Below the pieces are notes generated by a model. That model was not told where the DNA came from. It worked only from the letters and a program-made list of their open reading frames with translations, and did not search any database. DNA of 64,000 bases from Paenibacillus sp. SC116 (GTDB lineage: Bacteria > Bacillota > Bacilli > Paenibacillales > Paenibacillaceae). Positions within the stretch are counted from its first letter, which is position 1. Each line of letters opens with the position of its first letter. Made by a program: the position numbers and the translations under genes. Location of the stretch: positions 1,326,856-1,390,855 of the forward strand of contig NZ_JANIOF010000001.1 in the NCBI RefSeq assembly GCF_024733555.1, written 5' to 3'. This document shows positions 25,903 through 34,715 of this stretch, one piece after another.

Positions 25903-26214
25903 ATGAAACCCGATATTAATTATGCTGAGATCGCTCAATCCACGCAGTTTAAGTCTCTCATGCGAAGCAAGAAGAAATTTATTTTGCCAATGACCTTATT
26001 TTTTTTCGCCTTTTACTTCACACTTCCTATCCTCACTTCCTACACAACTGTATTGAATCAATCTGCGTTGGGACCCATCACATGGGCATGGGTGTTTGCC
26101 TTTGCTCAATTCATTATGACGTGGGCGCTCTGTATGATCTATGCCCATCGTGCTGCCCGTTTTGATCAGGATGTACAGCAATTGAAAAACGAATGGGGCG
26201 GTGAACGAGGATGA
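25903..26214 (+). CDS. DUF485 membrane protein
   Basis: 103 residues with two membrane helices (about 27-48 and 62-85) and a hydrophilic N-terminus ending FKSLMRSKKKFILP, typical of the YjcH/DUF485 family. These small proteins are almost always encoded just before an ActP-type sodium:solute symporter, as here; the stop overlaps the symporter start (ATGA). Its biochemical role is unknown. An AGGAGG lies twelve bases before the ATG. Confidence 0.9.
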   Translation: MKPDINYAEIAQSTQFKSLMRSKKKFILPMTLFFFAFYFTLPILTSYTTVLNQSALGPITWAWVFAFAQFIMTWALCMIYAHRAARFDQDVQQLKNEWGGERG

Positions 26215-27755
26215 ATATGACCGCTTTCCTGCTATTTTGCGCCATTGTACTGCTTACAATGGTAATTACCTACTTTGCTTCTAAGAAAACGAACTCCGCT
26301 TCAGACTTTTACACCGCGGGTGGTGGACTAACAGGCTGGCAAAATGGACTCGCCATTGCAGGCGACTATATGTCAGCAGCTTCTTTCTTAGGGATCGCTG
26401 GTTCGATTGCATTAGTCGGCTTTGACGGCTTCTTTTACTCCATCGGATTCCTCGTCGCTTATCTCGTTGTCTTATACCTCGTTGCAGAGCCACTTCGTAA
26501 TCTAGGAAAATACACATTAGCTGATATGATAGCTGCACGCTTCCAAGCCAACAAAGTACGCGGTGTTGCTGCCCTCAATACGATTACGATTTCCACCTTT
26601 TATATGATTGCCCAACTCGTTGGTGCAGGCGCACTTATCAAACTCCTGCTTGGCATCGACTATGTGTGGTCGGTTATCATTGTAGGCTGTCTTATGACGT
26701 TGTACGTTGTATTTGGCGGCATGCATGCTACTTCTTGGGTTCAAATTATTAAAGCCGTTCTCTTGATGGGCGGTACATTCCTGCTCTCCTTGATCGTATT
26801 CTCCAAGTTCGACTTTAATCTAATTAAAATGTTCGAAGAGATGAAGACAGCCACTCCTCTCGGCGAGCAATTTTTAAATCCTGGCAACAAGTATACGAAT
26901 TCTTTAGACACCTTATCATTGAATTTAGGACTCGTGCTTGGTACTGCAGGCCTGCCTCACATTCTTATTCGTTTCTTTACGGTTAAAGATGCACCCACAG
27001 CCCGCTCATCGGTCGTATACGCCACATGGATAATCGGTCTTTTTTATGTCATGACCATCTTTTTAGGATTTGGTGCTGCTGCATTTGTTGGAGCAGATCT
27101 GATTACGGCAGCGGATAAAGGCGGTAATATGGCTGCCCCTCTATTAGCTCGTGAGCTTGGTGGAGATTTCTTCTTTGCCCTTATTTCAGCAGTCGCCTTC
27201 GCTACGATATTAGCGGTTGTCACAGGTCTTGTCCTATCCGCTGCATCTGCTTTCGCACATGACTTTTACAATCATATCGTTCGAAAAGGCAAAGCCAGTG
27301 AAAAGGAGCAAATGTCAGCAGCACGTTGGGCATCTATCGGGGTGTCTATATTATCGATCATTTTAGCTTTGCTTGCTTCGAAGCTGAATGTAGCCTTCCT
27401 CGTTGGCTTGGCATTTGCCGTTGCGGCCAGCGCTAATCTTCCTGTTATCCTGTTTACTGTGTTTTGGAGAAGGTTCAACACAGCTGGAGCAATTACAGGT
27501 ATGTTGACTGGATTGATCTCTGCTATCATCCTAGTTGCGATTAGTCCAAGTGTATGGGGACCGGAAGGCAAAGCGATCTTCGTCGGAGAACCCCTGATTA
27601 CGTTAACCAATCCCGGCATTATCTCTATACCACTCGGCTTTATCGGAGCATGGCTTGGTACGATACTGACTACTAGATCTGCGGATAAAGATAAAAATAG
27701 AGACGCTAAGTTTGATGAGGTGCTCGTCAAAGCAAATACGGGGATTCATATGTAA
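26211..27755 (+). CDS. Sodium:solute symporter, acetate permease (ActP) type
   Basis: 514 residues with about 13 membrane helices. Family signs are the N-terminal YFASKKTNSASDFYTAGGGL, the motif GDYMSAASFLGIAG and the central GLPHILIRFFTVKD. This is the SSSF subfamily pattern of acetate/glycolate permeases. It likely imports a short-chain carboxylate with Na+ or H+. It is cotranscribed with the DUF485 gene under a cre site and followed by a good terminator. Acetate itself is inferred from family and partner, not proved. Confidence 0.9.
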   Translation: MNMTAFLLFCAIVLLTMVITYFASKKTNSASDFYTAGGGLTGWQNGLAIAGDYMSAASFLGIAGSIALVGFDGFFYSIGFLVAYLVVLYLVAEPLRNLGKYTLADMIAARFQANKVRGVAALNTITISTFYMIAQLVGAGALIKLLLGIDYVWSVIIVGCLMTLYVVFGGMHATSWVQIIKAVLLMGGTFLLSLIVFSKFDFNLIKMFEEMKTATPLGEQFLNPGNKYTNSLDTLSLNLGLVLGTAGLPHILIRFFTVKDAPTARSSVVYATWIIGLFYVMTIFLGFGAAAFVGADLITAADKGGNMAAPLLARELGGDFFFALISAVAFATILAVVTGLVLSAASAFAHDFYNHIVRKGKASEKEQMSAARWASIGVSILSIILALLASKLNVAFLVGLAFAVAASANLPVILFTVFWRRFNTAGAITGMLTGLISAIILVAISPSVWGPEGKAIFVGEPLITLTNPGIISIPLGFIGAWLGTILTTRSADKDKNRDAKFDEVLVKANTGIHM

Positions 27756-27791
27756 CCCATTTACATAATTCGGTTACGGAGAAGTTCTTTC

Positions 27792-27821
27792 ACAGCTTCC
27801 GCTACTGCGGGAGCTGTTTTG
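27792..27821 (+). terminator. Terminator of the symporter operon
   Basis: ACAGCTTCCGC (27792-27802) pairs with GCGGGAGCTGT (27807-27817) over a TACT loop with one mismatch, followed by TTTTGTG. Confidence 0.8.
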
Positions 27822-27856
27822 TGTTCTCTATACTTGTATACGATATTCAGAGTAAA

Positions 27857-27947
27857 CGAAAAAACCTCTTGCCTCCTACCACAGAATAAGACAAGTAAAG
27901 GCTCGAAACAGCCATTACTCCCCTAGACTGAACAAGAGCAAGAGGTT
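27857..27947 (-). terminator. Terminator after degV (long loop)
   Basis: On the minus strand AACCTCTTGC (27938-27947) pairs with GCAAGAGGTT (27863-27872), followed by TTTTTTCG. The 65-base loop is unusually long for an intrinsic terminator but the stem and T-tract are convincing. Confidence 0.65.
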
Positions 27948-27971
27948 CTATGGATAAATGATTACGTCCAG

Positions 27972-28841
27972 TTATTCGTTCGTTGCTGCATCCGATTGTG
28001 AAAAGGTAACGAGCAAGCCACCTTCACCTGCATACGTTCCAATTACAGCACCCATGTTCACAAGCAGAACATTGTTGAACGGATAGTTTTCTTGAATCAT
28101 ATTCATGAATTCACGAGCGCGCTCTTCGCAGTTTGAATGAGCAAACGCAATCCATTCACGATCTGCATGCTGATGCCATGCTTCTTCTACTTTATCAATA
28201 AGACGCTTTACCGCTCGCTGAGTGCCGCGAACTTTCTCCATCATTTCGACAGATCCGTCATCAGCAGCACGCATAACTAGCTTAATATTCAACATCGAAG
28301 CTACCGAGCCTTTCAAGCGGCTTAAGCGGCCACCGCGAATGACATTCTCCAACGTATCTAAGGAGAAGAACGTATTCGTTTGTTTGGCCAGTTGCTTCAT
28401 TGTGTCCTTCATTTCTTGAAGACTTTCGCCTGCCTTGGCCATAATGGTAGCGCGAACAGCAAGCAATCCTAGACCGATCGAAGTTGTCTTTGTGTCTATC
28501 ACTTCAACCTTGTTAGGATGGCCCTCTTCTTCATACATTTCTTTTGCCATTAGAGCGTGATTATACGTGCTGCTCAATGTAGCAGACAAGCATAGAACAA
28601 AAATGTCTTTATCGGCATCAAGAGACTTGAACATATTATAGAAGGCAGCTGGTGCTGGACTAGATGTCTTCGGCAGCTCACTCTCTTCCTTCATACGTTG
28701 GTAAAAAAGCTTGGATTCCATGTCTGAGGTGTACATGTCATCTCCGAATTGGACATTCAACGGAACGATGTGTATTCCGAACTTACTAGCCAATTCCGGT
28801 GTCAAATCAGAGCTACCATCCGTGATGATATGAATAGTCAT
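27972..28841 (-). CDS. DegV family protein (fatty-acid-binding, FakB-type)
   Basis: About 289 residues. The DegV opening IHIITDGSSDLTPELASKFGI is followed by VQFGDDMY, the TSSPAPAAF motif, FVLCLSATLSST and ENVIRGGRLSRLKG. DegV/FakB proteins bind a fatty acid and present it to a FakA kinase for phospholipid synthesis; no fakA is in this window. AGGAG before the ATG at 28841 excludes the longer frame to 28946. It is a single-gene unit. A second DegV lies at 58562-59419. Confidence 0.92.
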   Translation of the reverse strand: MTIHIITDGSSDLTPELASKFGIHIVPLNVQFGDDMYTSDMESKLFYQRMKEESELPKTSSPAPAAFYNMFKSLDADKDIFVLCLSATLSSTYNHALMAKEMYEEEGHPNKVEVIDTKTTSIGLGLLAVRATIMAKAGESLQEMKDTMKQLAKQTNTFFSLDTLENVIRGGRLSRLKGSVASMLNIKLVMRAADDGSVEMMEKVRGTQRAVKRLIDKVEEAWHQHADREWIAFAHSNCEERAREFMNMIQENYPFNNVLLVNMGAVIGTYAGEGGLLVTFSQSDAATNE

Positions 28842-28966
28842 GATAATCTCCTGTCTATCGTAGTGTTTACAGCATCTTCTTTGTCTGTACCATTCTATTA
28901 TTATAAAGGTGCTAGCTTCATCTTGACAACGGTAAAAAGAAGGCATAAAACACCAAACTTACCCAC

Positions 28967-29380
28967 TTACATTAACATGGTACCTACAACAACTGAGATA
29001 CCAATAATGATACAGCGCAGCAATTGGGCAACTGCGACATTGCCTTTTTCGATCTCTTCACATACTCGGAATGCTGGAAGAAGCTTATCTACAAGTAAAT
29101 AAACAAGGCAAAGAACAAGAATACCAACGGCTGACCATGCCAACATCATAAGCCAATCACTTGTCGAATAAGATACCATGGCCACAATAATACACAACCC
29201 TAGCAGTTTACTGCCCATATAAATGCCAGCCGCTTCATTTCCCTTCTCGATTTCCTTTTTATCATCAAAACGAGTCAATCGACTAAATACCCAAGCACCT
29301 ACCAAAAGTATAACGATAAGAAGCAACAACCCTATTCCTACATTACCCAAATCTACTAAAAATGAATTAAATGAATTCAC
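28967..29380 (-). CDS. DUF350 (YjfL-like) membrane protein
   Basis: 137 residues with four membrane helices arranged as two repeated halves. Each half carries the family motif: KEIEKGNEAAGIYMGSKLLG and EEIEKGNVAVAQLLRCIIIG. It starts at a GTG preceded by GGAGGAAAAGAA. It is last in a four-gene operon with an ATP-grasp ligase (YjfC-like) and a small lipoprotein (YjfM-like). The same three families are grouped in E. coli yjf loci. No activity is known for DUF350. Confidence 0.87.
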   Translation of the reverse strand: MNSFNSFLVDLGNVGIGLLLLIVILLVGAWVFSRLTRFDDKKEIEKGNEAAGIYMGSKLLGLCIIVAMVSYSTSDWLMMLAWSAVGILVLCLVYLLVDKLLPAFRVCEEIEKGNVAVAQLLRCIIIGISVVVGTMLM

Positions 29381-29410
29381 TTCTTTTCCTCCTCATATCA
29401 TCAGTTCAAT

Positions 29411-30799
29411 TTATTTAATAGCTCGCTTCCATACAGCTGCTGGGCAATAGCGTGCCAAATCTCCAGTAATTCTCCCACCCAATCTAGGCAATACACCTCC
29501 ATAACGTCCATTCGGTGTGTAGACCCCCGTTAGTACGAAGCCATCAATCACGCCCTCGTCCGTCTCCAATTGAGCAGCTTCCATGGGTACATATTGCTGA
29601 TAAATTTTGAGCTGATCGTTATAATAACGTATTACTTCTTCTTGCTCTTCTTCTGTACATTCCGATAAATCAACCTTGCGGATCGTATCTTCTGTCTGGA
29701 ATTGCTTCCCGTCCTCCCCGTAAATGCTCGTTCCTTTCCCTTCACGTCCCCAGATGCTTTTTTGCACATACGGCAACTGTTGTTCACGGAAAGGTGTATC
29801 ATTCAAATACGTTGGCAGCAAATAACGATCAATCACAGAAAGTTCTTCCTCGCTATAAAGCCGTTCTCCTCTTGCTTCGCTTAAAGTATCATGATGTTCG
29901 AAGCATGCCCATACAAATGCCAGAAGCGCTTTGCTTTGCAGGATAATCGATTGAGGCGGGTTTATTATAGCGAGCCGGCCTTCTTGCGCAAGTTCTAATA
30001 CAGCTTCACCAACGGGATAGCCGTCAGGGGCAAGATCATCCATCAAATACTCCAATGGATATAAACGGTACCAAATATCAACAGGACGATCATAGGCTAT
30101 TAGTCCACGCATCGGTTCCACACGTAGCTCTTCAAGTGGACAATACTCTACGTCCCATCCTAGCTCCTGCATAAGGCGCATCAAATAGACCGTATTGGCT
30201 CTGTCTTCTTCGTGATTCGCAAATGAGCTGCATACGACGCGCGTTCCAAATCCTAGTTCATGGTAATGCTCCAGCATCTCTCCTAAGGCCTGCTGCAAGC
30301 GATGCTCTAAGTCAACTGATGGGTTATGTAAATGAGTCTGATACGAATGAACAGCTGCGCGACTATCTGCAAGCAACTGTTCGGCTAAGTATGCTGTCTC
30401 AGGTATGCCTGTCGGTGTATCCGCATTATTCTCGATACACTTCCAGCCCTCAGGTCCTTTAATCCAGTCTTGTCGTGCAATTCCGCTATAGGTAAAGGGT
30501 ATGCGTGCGCTTGCCAAAAGCTTAACGGGTATACCTAACTGCTGTACTAGTATTTCATCCGGCAATTCTTCCTGTGCAAGGCGGAGTGATTTCATAAAAA
30601 TAGCGTGAAGCTGCTCTGAGGCCGTGCTCAGCTCAGCCATTTCATCCTCCGTGTAAAGCATAGCATGCGTTGTACAATATTCCTGCTGATGCATCCGAAC
30701 ATAAGGAACATGCTGCAAGCGCTCTGCGTGAAACGCCTCGCTCGCTGTTAACGGTAAGCTCATTGTCGGTCGCATACGGGTAGCTTCTTTACGATCCAT
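29411..30799 (-). CDS. Glutathionylspermidine synthase family ATP-grasp ligase (YjfC/YgiC-like)
   Basis: 462 residues. Family signs are ARQDWIKGPEGWKCIENNADTP-type substrate loop (about 130-155), NHEEDRANTVYLM, INPPQSIILQSKALLA, YVQKSIWGREGKGTSIY and TGVYTPNGRYGGVLPRLGG at the end. It matches the synthetase half of E. coli Gsp without the amidase. Such stand-alone proteins form amide bonds on unknown substrates, and glutathionylspermidine itself is not expected in this lineage. Starts two bases after the lipoprotein stop, with GGGGG upstream. Confidence 0.87.
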   Translation of the reverse strand: MDRKEATRMRPTMSLPLTASEAFHAERLQHVPYVRMHQQEYCTTHAMLYTEDEMAELSTASEQLHAIFMKSLRLAQEELPDEILVQQLGIPVKLLASARIPFTYSGIARQDWIKGPEGWKCIENNADTPTGIPETAYLAEQLLADSRAAVHSYQTHLHNPSVDLEHRLQQALGEMLEHYHELGFGTRVVCSSFANHEEDRANTVYLMRLMQELGWDVEYCPLEELRVEPMRGLIAYDRPVDIWYRLYPLEYLMDDLAPDGYPVGEAVLELAQEGRLAIINPPQSIILQSKALLAFVWACFEHHDTLSEARGERLYSEEELSVIDRYLLPTYLNDTPFREQQLPYVQKSIWGREGKGTSIYGEDGKQFQTEDTIRKVDLSECTEEEQEEVIRYYNDQLKIYQQYVPMEAAQLETDEGVIDGFVLTGVYTPNGRYGGVLPRLGGRITGDLARYCPAAVWKRAIK

Positions 30800-30801
30800 C
30801 T

Positions 30802-31146
30802 CTATCCCCCGCTTGAATAGCCGCTTTTACCGATACCCGAATATGAGTTATAAAAAGACGTGCCCTTTTTCGCATAAGAGGACTTTGAACTATACCCATT
30901 CATGACATACCAGTTGCTACTACTGCTACCGCTGCTTCCACTACCGCCGCCGCTGCTGCCGTCATCATCGCAGTCAATTTCCCAGCGCCCGTTTTTTTCC
31001 CTTTCAAACTCACATTCCTCATAGGCAGTCGGTTCCACATCGGAATCGCCACAAGCTGTCAAGGCAAGCGGCATACAGCCGAGCAAAGCATAAGCCCAAA
31101 CTCGCTTCTTCCTCGCCTTTGCTGTCGTTGCTCCTTCTTCTTTCAT
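30802..31146 (-). CDS. Small lipoprotein with Ser/Gly/Tyr-rich tail (YjfM/YgiB-like)
   Basis: 114 residues. A basic N-terminus, a hydrophobic stretch and the lipobox ALTAC (C32) predict a lipoprotein. The mature part has an acidic segment with two cysteines (YEECEFE, WEIDCDDD). It ends in a low-complexity tail of Ser, Gly and Tyr (SSGGGSGSSGSSSS, GYSSKSSYAKKG). Gene order before a YgiC/YjfC-like ligase suggests the YgiB/YjfM (DUF1190) type. GAGG seven bases before the ATG at 31146 sets the start; the open frame extends to 31221 with no good site. Function unknown. Confidence 0.72.
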   Translation of the reverse strand: MKEEGATTAKARKKRVWAYALLGCMPLALTACGDSDVEPTAYEECEFEREKNGRWEIDCDDDGSSGGGSGSSGSSSSNWYVMNGYSSKSSYAKKGTSFYNSYSGIGKSGYSSGG

Positions 31147-31204
31147 TTCAATTCCTCTTTTCCTCATTTGCTTTTCTACATACGAACAGAATCCACTTGT
31201 TAGA

Positions 31205-31753
31205 CTAAGCTGGCTTCGCAAATAGTAATAAGGTATTCCGATCCGTATCCAGCACCGTTAACAACATTTCCACTTCTCTTTGATCCACAAAGGCGTAATG
31301 GTCTAGCAGCAATGAAGCTGCATCCAACGCTCCTTCAGGTTGATAAGAAGATAGGAGGTGAAAACGTTGATCCTGCCATAAATGCCACTCGACATTAAAT
31401 TGTTCCGCTACCTTGCACTGCCCATCAAAAATAACGGCTTGGATTCCTGCCCGATAATCATTCATATTTATTCCGACAAATGGTATAACATAAATAGCTG
31501 CCTGCTGCAACAGATTCGTCTCATGAGATACATGCTCCCATAGTCGATTACGGATAACGACCGCATCCGTAAGCTTGCATACGAACATATAGTCACGTGT
31601 TACCTTCCAGTTCGAGACAAGCCCCTTCTCCTGCAACAAGACGGAATCCCATTCTACATAATGCAGCTGAATTGTACTTGATTGAATATTACTCACCTCT
31701 CTTTCCAACTTTACATACGCGTCAAATGAATATCGGTTCCTAAATTTATACAT
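31205..31753 (-). CDS. Hypothetical protein, first gene of the YjfC/YjfL-like operon
   Basis: 182 residues, soluble by appearance, with no motif I recognise. It is rich in aromatic residues (LHYVEWDSVLL, VEWHLWQDQRFHLL) and ends VEMLLTVLDTDRNTLLLF. No signal peptide or membrane helix. It precedes the small lipoprotein by about 60 bases on the same strand, so it probably shares the operon. E. coli yjf loci have a cytosolic DUF2491 protein in a comparable place, but similarity was not established. Ribosome-binding sequence is weak. Confidence 0.65.
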   Translation of the reverse strand: MYKFRNRYSFDAYVKLEREVSNIQSSTIQLHYVEWDSVLLQEKGLVSNWKVTRDYMFVCKLTDAVVIRNRLWEHVSHETNLLQQAAIYVIPFVGINMNDYRAGIQAVIFDGQCKVAEQFNVEWHLWQDQRFHLLSSYQPEGALDAASLLLDHYAFVDQREVEMLLTVLDTDRNTLLLFAKPA

Positions 31754-31782
31754 TACCGTCCATTATACGATGCGCCTCTAAA

Positions 31783-31815
31783 CAGAAATAAGACCGAAGG
31801 GTTTCCCACGGTCTT
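31783..31815 (-). terminator. Terminator after the HxlR regulator
   Basis: On the minus strand AAGACCG (31809-31815) pairs with CGGTCTT (31790-31796), with inner GGG/CCC pairing, followed by ATTTCTGTTT. Confidence 0.7.
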
Positions 31816-31863
31816 GTTGGCTATACCTGTAAGATATAGGCGTACTCGATTCGATGTTGATGA

Positions 31864-32223
31864 CTATGAGTGATCCTTTGGAGTGCATCCGGACTGAGTT
31901 AGTTCCTGGTCATCAAGCCACTGTATTGCCCACTGCGAAACAGCTTCCATAACCGGCGTCAATGCCCGCCCCTTCTCCGTTAGTTCATATTCAATACGAA
32001 CCGGAGTTTCTGGGTAGACATTACGTACAATGATACCTGCTGTCTCTAGATCCTTCATACGTTCGCTCAACATTTTGTCGCTCATCGTCGGAATAAGCGT
32101 AGAAATATCTTTAAAGCGTTTTGGTCCTGAGACAAGTGCATGAATAAGCAATCCATTCCAACGTTTTCCTAGAATGCAAAAAGCAGCCTCGAACCTTGGA
32201 CATAGTAATGGTTGGTGTTCCAT
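31864..32223 (-). CDS. HxlR-family transcriptional regulator
   Basis: 119 residues. The HxlR winged helix is clear: LCPRFEAAFCILGKRWNGLLI, GPKRFKDIS, MSDKMLSERMKDLETAGIIVR and YELTEKGRAL. A cysteine at position 8 lies where YodB-type members sense thiol-reactive quinones, which could fit a catechol-producing cell; that is a suggestion only. Divergent from ribokinase with about 160 bases between them. Target genes are unknown. Confidence 0.9.
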   Translation of the reverse strand: MEHQPLLCPRFEAAFCILGKRWNGLLIHALVSGPKRFKDISTLIPTMSDKMLSERMKDLETAGIIVRNVYPETPVRIEYELTEKGRALTPVMEAVSQWAIQWLDDQELTQSGCTPKDHS

Positions 32224-32381
32224 CTAAACCATCCCTCCTTATCGCTAACAAAATGTAAGTATATTTCATGTTATCATAATTCAAAGGAAAAATAAATATC
32301 TCGTAACCTAACTTTGACTGTTTCTGGTATTCTAGATACAGTACTACTGCATGGCAATCAGGAAGGAGCAACAATTTTCAG

Positions 32382-33335
32382 ATGACACAACTACAAATGA
32401 CGTCACAGCCTCGCATCACGGTGATTGGCAGCTTGAATATGGACTTGGTGACGGTAACCTCTAATGTGCCGAATGCAGGTGAAACTGTTCACGGTGAACG
32501 ATTCGCAACAACTTGCGGTGGCAAAGGTGCCAATCAAGCTGTCGCTTGTGCTCGACTCGGCGCTCAAGTAACCATGATTGGCTGCGTCGGTGACGATGCT
32601 TTTGGTACTATGATGGTAAATAACCTTCGCAATGAAGGCATAAATACGGAAGGCATTCGAATCATTCCCAATCAAACATCCGGCATAGCAGCTATTACCA
32701 TTGCCGATGGAGACAATCGAATCATTATCGTAGCTGGGGCTAATGAAGAAGTCACTCCTGCATACATTTTGGAATATGAGTCGATCATTGCCCAATCTGA
32801 TCTCGTTCTTATTCAACTGGAAATCCCTCAAGAAGCGGTTGAGAAGGCTGTCGCAATTGCTAATCAACATCAGGTGCCCATTATGCTAAATCCTGCACCA
32901 GCGATTCATCTTGACGAGTCATTCCTTGCTCAATTGAGCTGGATTACACCAAATGAACATGAATTGGACATCGTAACTGGTTCACAGCCTAATTCAAATC
33001 CAGACGATATGCATTGGCAAGCAAAACTCAGCAAATCACCGACACGCATCATTATGACAAAAGGAGCGGATGGGGCCTATTGGGCAGACGAGTCTGGGCA
33101 TATCCATCATAGCGCGGGATTCAAAGTTACCGTTGTTGATACAACCGGTGCAGGTGACACATTTAACAGTGCATTAGCTGTCGCATTAGCGGAACAACGC
33201 AGCCTGCAAGACGCGGTGCAATGGGCAACTGCAGCTGGAGCGATGTCGGTTACGAAGTTTGGTGCACAAGCTGGAATGCCGTCTCGCGAGCAGCTAAACA
33301 ACTGGATTCTACAATGTTCTACAAAAAAATGTTAA
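32382..33335 (+). CDS. rbsK: Ribokinase (PfkB family)
   Basis: 317 residues. N-terminal VIGSLNMDLVT and CGGKGANQAVACARLG, and the C-terminal PfkB signature DTTGAGDTFNSALAVAL with the catalytic Asp, identify ribokinase. It phosphorylates D-ribose (or a related sugar) at O5 with ATP. AAGGAG lies 13 bases before the ATG at 32382, rather far; an in-frame ATG at 32397 is the alternative. It precedes a LacI-type regulator on the same strand. There is no rbsABC next to it, so ribose would come from elsewhere or from the ABC system at 34.7-37.9 kb. Confidence 0.9.
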   Translation: MTQLQMTSQPRITVIGSLNMDLVTVTSNVPNAGETVHGERFATTCGGKGANQAVACARLGAQVTMIGCVGDDAFGTMMVNNLRNEGINTEGIRIIPNQTSGIAAITIADGDNRIIIVAGANEEVTPAYILEYESIIAQSDLVLIQLEIPQEAVEKAVAIANQHQVPIMLNPAPAIHLDESFLAQLSWITPNEHELDIVTGSQPNSNPDDMHWQAKLSKSPTRIIMTKGADGAYWADESGHIHHSAGFKVTVVDTTGAGDTFNSALAVALAEQRSLQDAVQWATAAGAMSVTKFGAQAGMPSREQLNNWILQCSTKKC

Positions 33336-33450
33336 TCTAATCATAAACATCCTTCTTTAATCCTCTTGCCCTTATGGAAATGTTGGAATAAAATAAAATC
33401 GGTATAACTTTACAATTCAGGCATCATTCCACAAGGGTAGGAGAATCGTC

Positions 33451-34485
33451 ATGGCAACTATCTACGATATTGCAAAGCAAGCGAACGTATCAGCAATGAC
33501 AGTATCTCGTGTCATCAATAACACAGGACGCGTGAGCGAGAAGACTCGTACAAAGGTCAAGCAAGTCATGGAAGAAATGCACTACATCCCTAACTCCGTC
33601 GCAAGATGCCTCGTCACGCAAGAAAGCAAAGTGTTATCTCTGCTAATTACAGACATTTCGAATCCATTTTTTACGATGATGGCACGTGGTGCGGAAGATA
33701 TGGCGCATAAATATGGCTATCGCCTTATGTTTGGTAATAGTGATGAGAATCTAGACAAAGAGCGTCAATATGTTGAAATGATCTTATCTATGCGTGTCGA
33801 TGGCGTATTATTCGCCCCAAGTAATGACATGTCAATTGAGCATTTGCGCTGGCTTGAGCGTCAAAACGTTCCATTCGTCTTGCTGGATCGTGAAGTTCCT
33901 GGTATCGCATGCGACACGGTGCTTGGTGACAGTCGTAAAGGCGCCCAGCGGCTAGTACGTGAACTTATTAAGCGAGGGCATCGTAGAATCGCTCTTGTAA
34001 ACGGTTTAGAAAATGTCTCGACAGCGAGAGAACGTCGACTCGGTTATGAGGATGCACTTGTAGAAGCTGGTTTACCGATTGAAGAAAATTATATGATGAG
34101 TTCAAGTTATGTACACGACAAGCAGCAATTCACTTTATCACACTGGCTTCAAGTTGAACCGGACAAGCGTCCAACTGCAATTTTTGCAGCGAACAATATG
34201 TTGGCAATGAGCGTCCTGAACAAATTGGAGGAAGAGGGCGTAAAAGTACCAGAGCAAATTTCGGTTGCCAGTTATGATGATCTAGGTATGCTTGAGCAGG
34301 TCAACCCATTCCTTAGCGTCGTATCCCAACCCGCCTACGAATTCGGGCAGCAAGGCATCCAAATGCTGTTAGAACGTATTCGCAATCGCAACCAGGCGCC
34401 TAAATCCGTTAAACTACCATGTGAGATTCATATTAACCGTTCCGTACAGGATCTTTCTGCTTCAACACTTATTGCAACATACTAA
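33451..34485 (+). CDS. LacI-family transcriptional regulator
   Basis: 344 residues. The N-terminal helix-turn-helix is ATIYDIAKQANVSAMTVSRV with the hinge helix YIPNSVARCL, followed by a periplasmic-binding-protein-like effector domain (about 60-335). It lies 115 bases downstream of rbsK and has its own AGGAG. It could control rbsK, the convergent sugar ABC operon, or itself; no clear operator palindrome was found. Confidence 0.93.
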   Translation: MATIYDIAKQANVSAMTVSRVINNTGRVSEKTRTKVKQVMEEMHYIPNSVARCLVTQESKVLSLLITDISNPFFTMMARGAEDMAHKYGYRLMFGNSDENLDKERQYVEMILSMRVDGVLFAPSNDMSIEHLRWLERQNVPFVLLDREVPGIACDTVLGDSRKGAQRLVRELIKRGHRRIALVNGLENVSTARERRLGYEDALVEAGLPIEENYMMSSSYVHDKQQFTLSHWLQVEPDKRPTAIFAANNMLAMSVLNKLEEEGVKVPEQISVASYDDLGMLEQVNPFLSVVSQPAYEFGQQGIQMLLERIRNRNQAPKSVKLPCEIHINRSVQDLSASTLIATY

Positions 34486-34626
34486 TGTATAAAGGAGCTA
34501 CTTGATAGCCCGCTAGAGTGACTTTCCCCTAGTCTATCATTCGTTTATTCGACCTCCTATACATGCCTCAAATGATGTTCTAACTTCAGGCGTTCCATTA
34601 AATGCCCCATACCTGTTGATGAAATA

Positions 34627-34668
34627 CAAAAGCTGGACGTCGCCATCGTTCAGGCACGTCCAGCTCTT
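34627..34668. terminator. Bidirectional terminator between lacI and the sugar ABC operon
   Basis: A 10-bp stem AGCTGGACGT...ACGTCCAGCT (34631-34640 with 34656-34665). On the minus strand it runs into TTTTGT, on the plus strand into CTTTATA. Confidence 0.82.
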
Positions 34669-34715
34669 TATACAGATCCAGTTTAACTCCATGTAAATTA
34701 ATTTAGTTGCTCCCG

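Noticed and set aside
27272-27730. 152-codon minus-strand frame inside the acetate-type symporter
   Set aside because: Shadow of the conserved plus-strand symporter gene; no ribosome site.
32403-32870. 155-codon minus-strand frame inside ribokinase
   Set aside because: Antisense to conserved ribokinase motifs; no family features.
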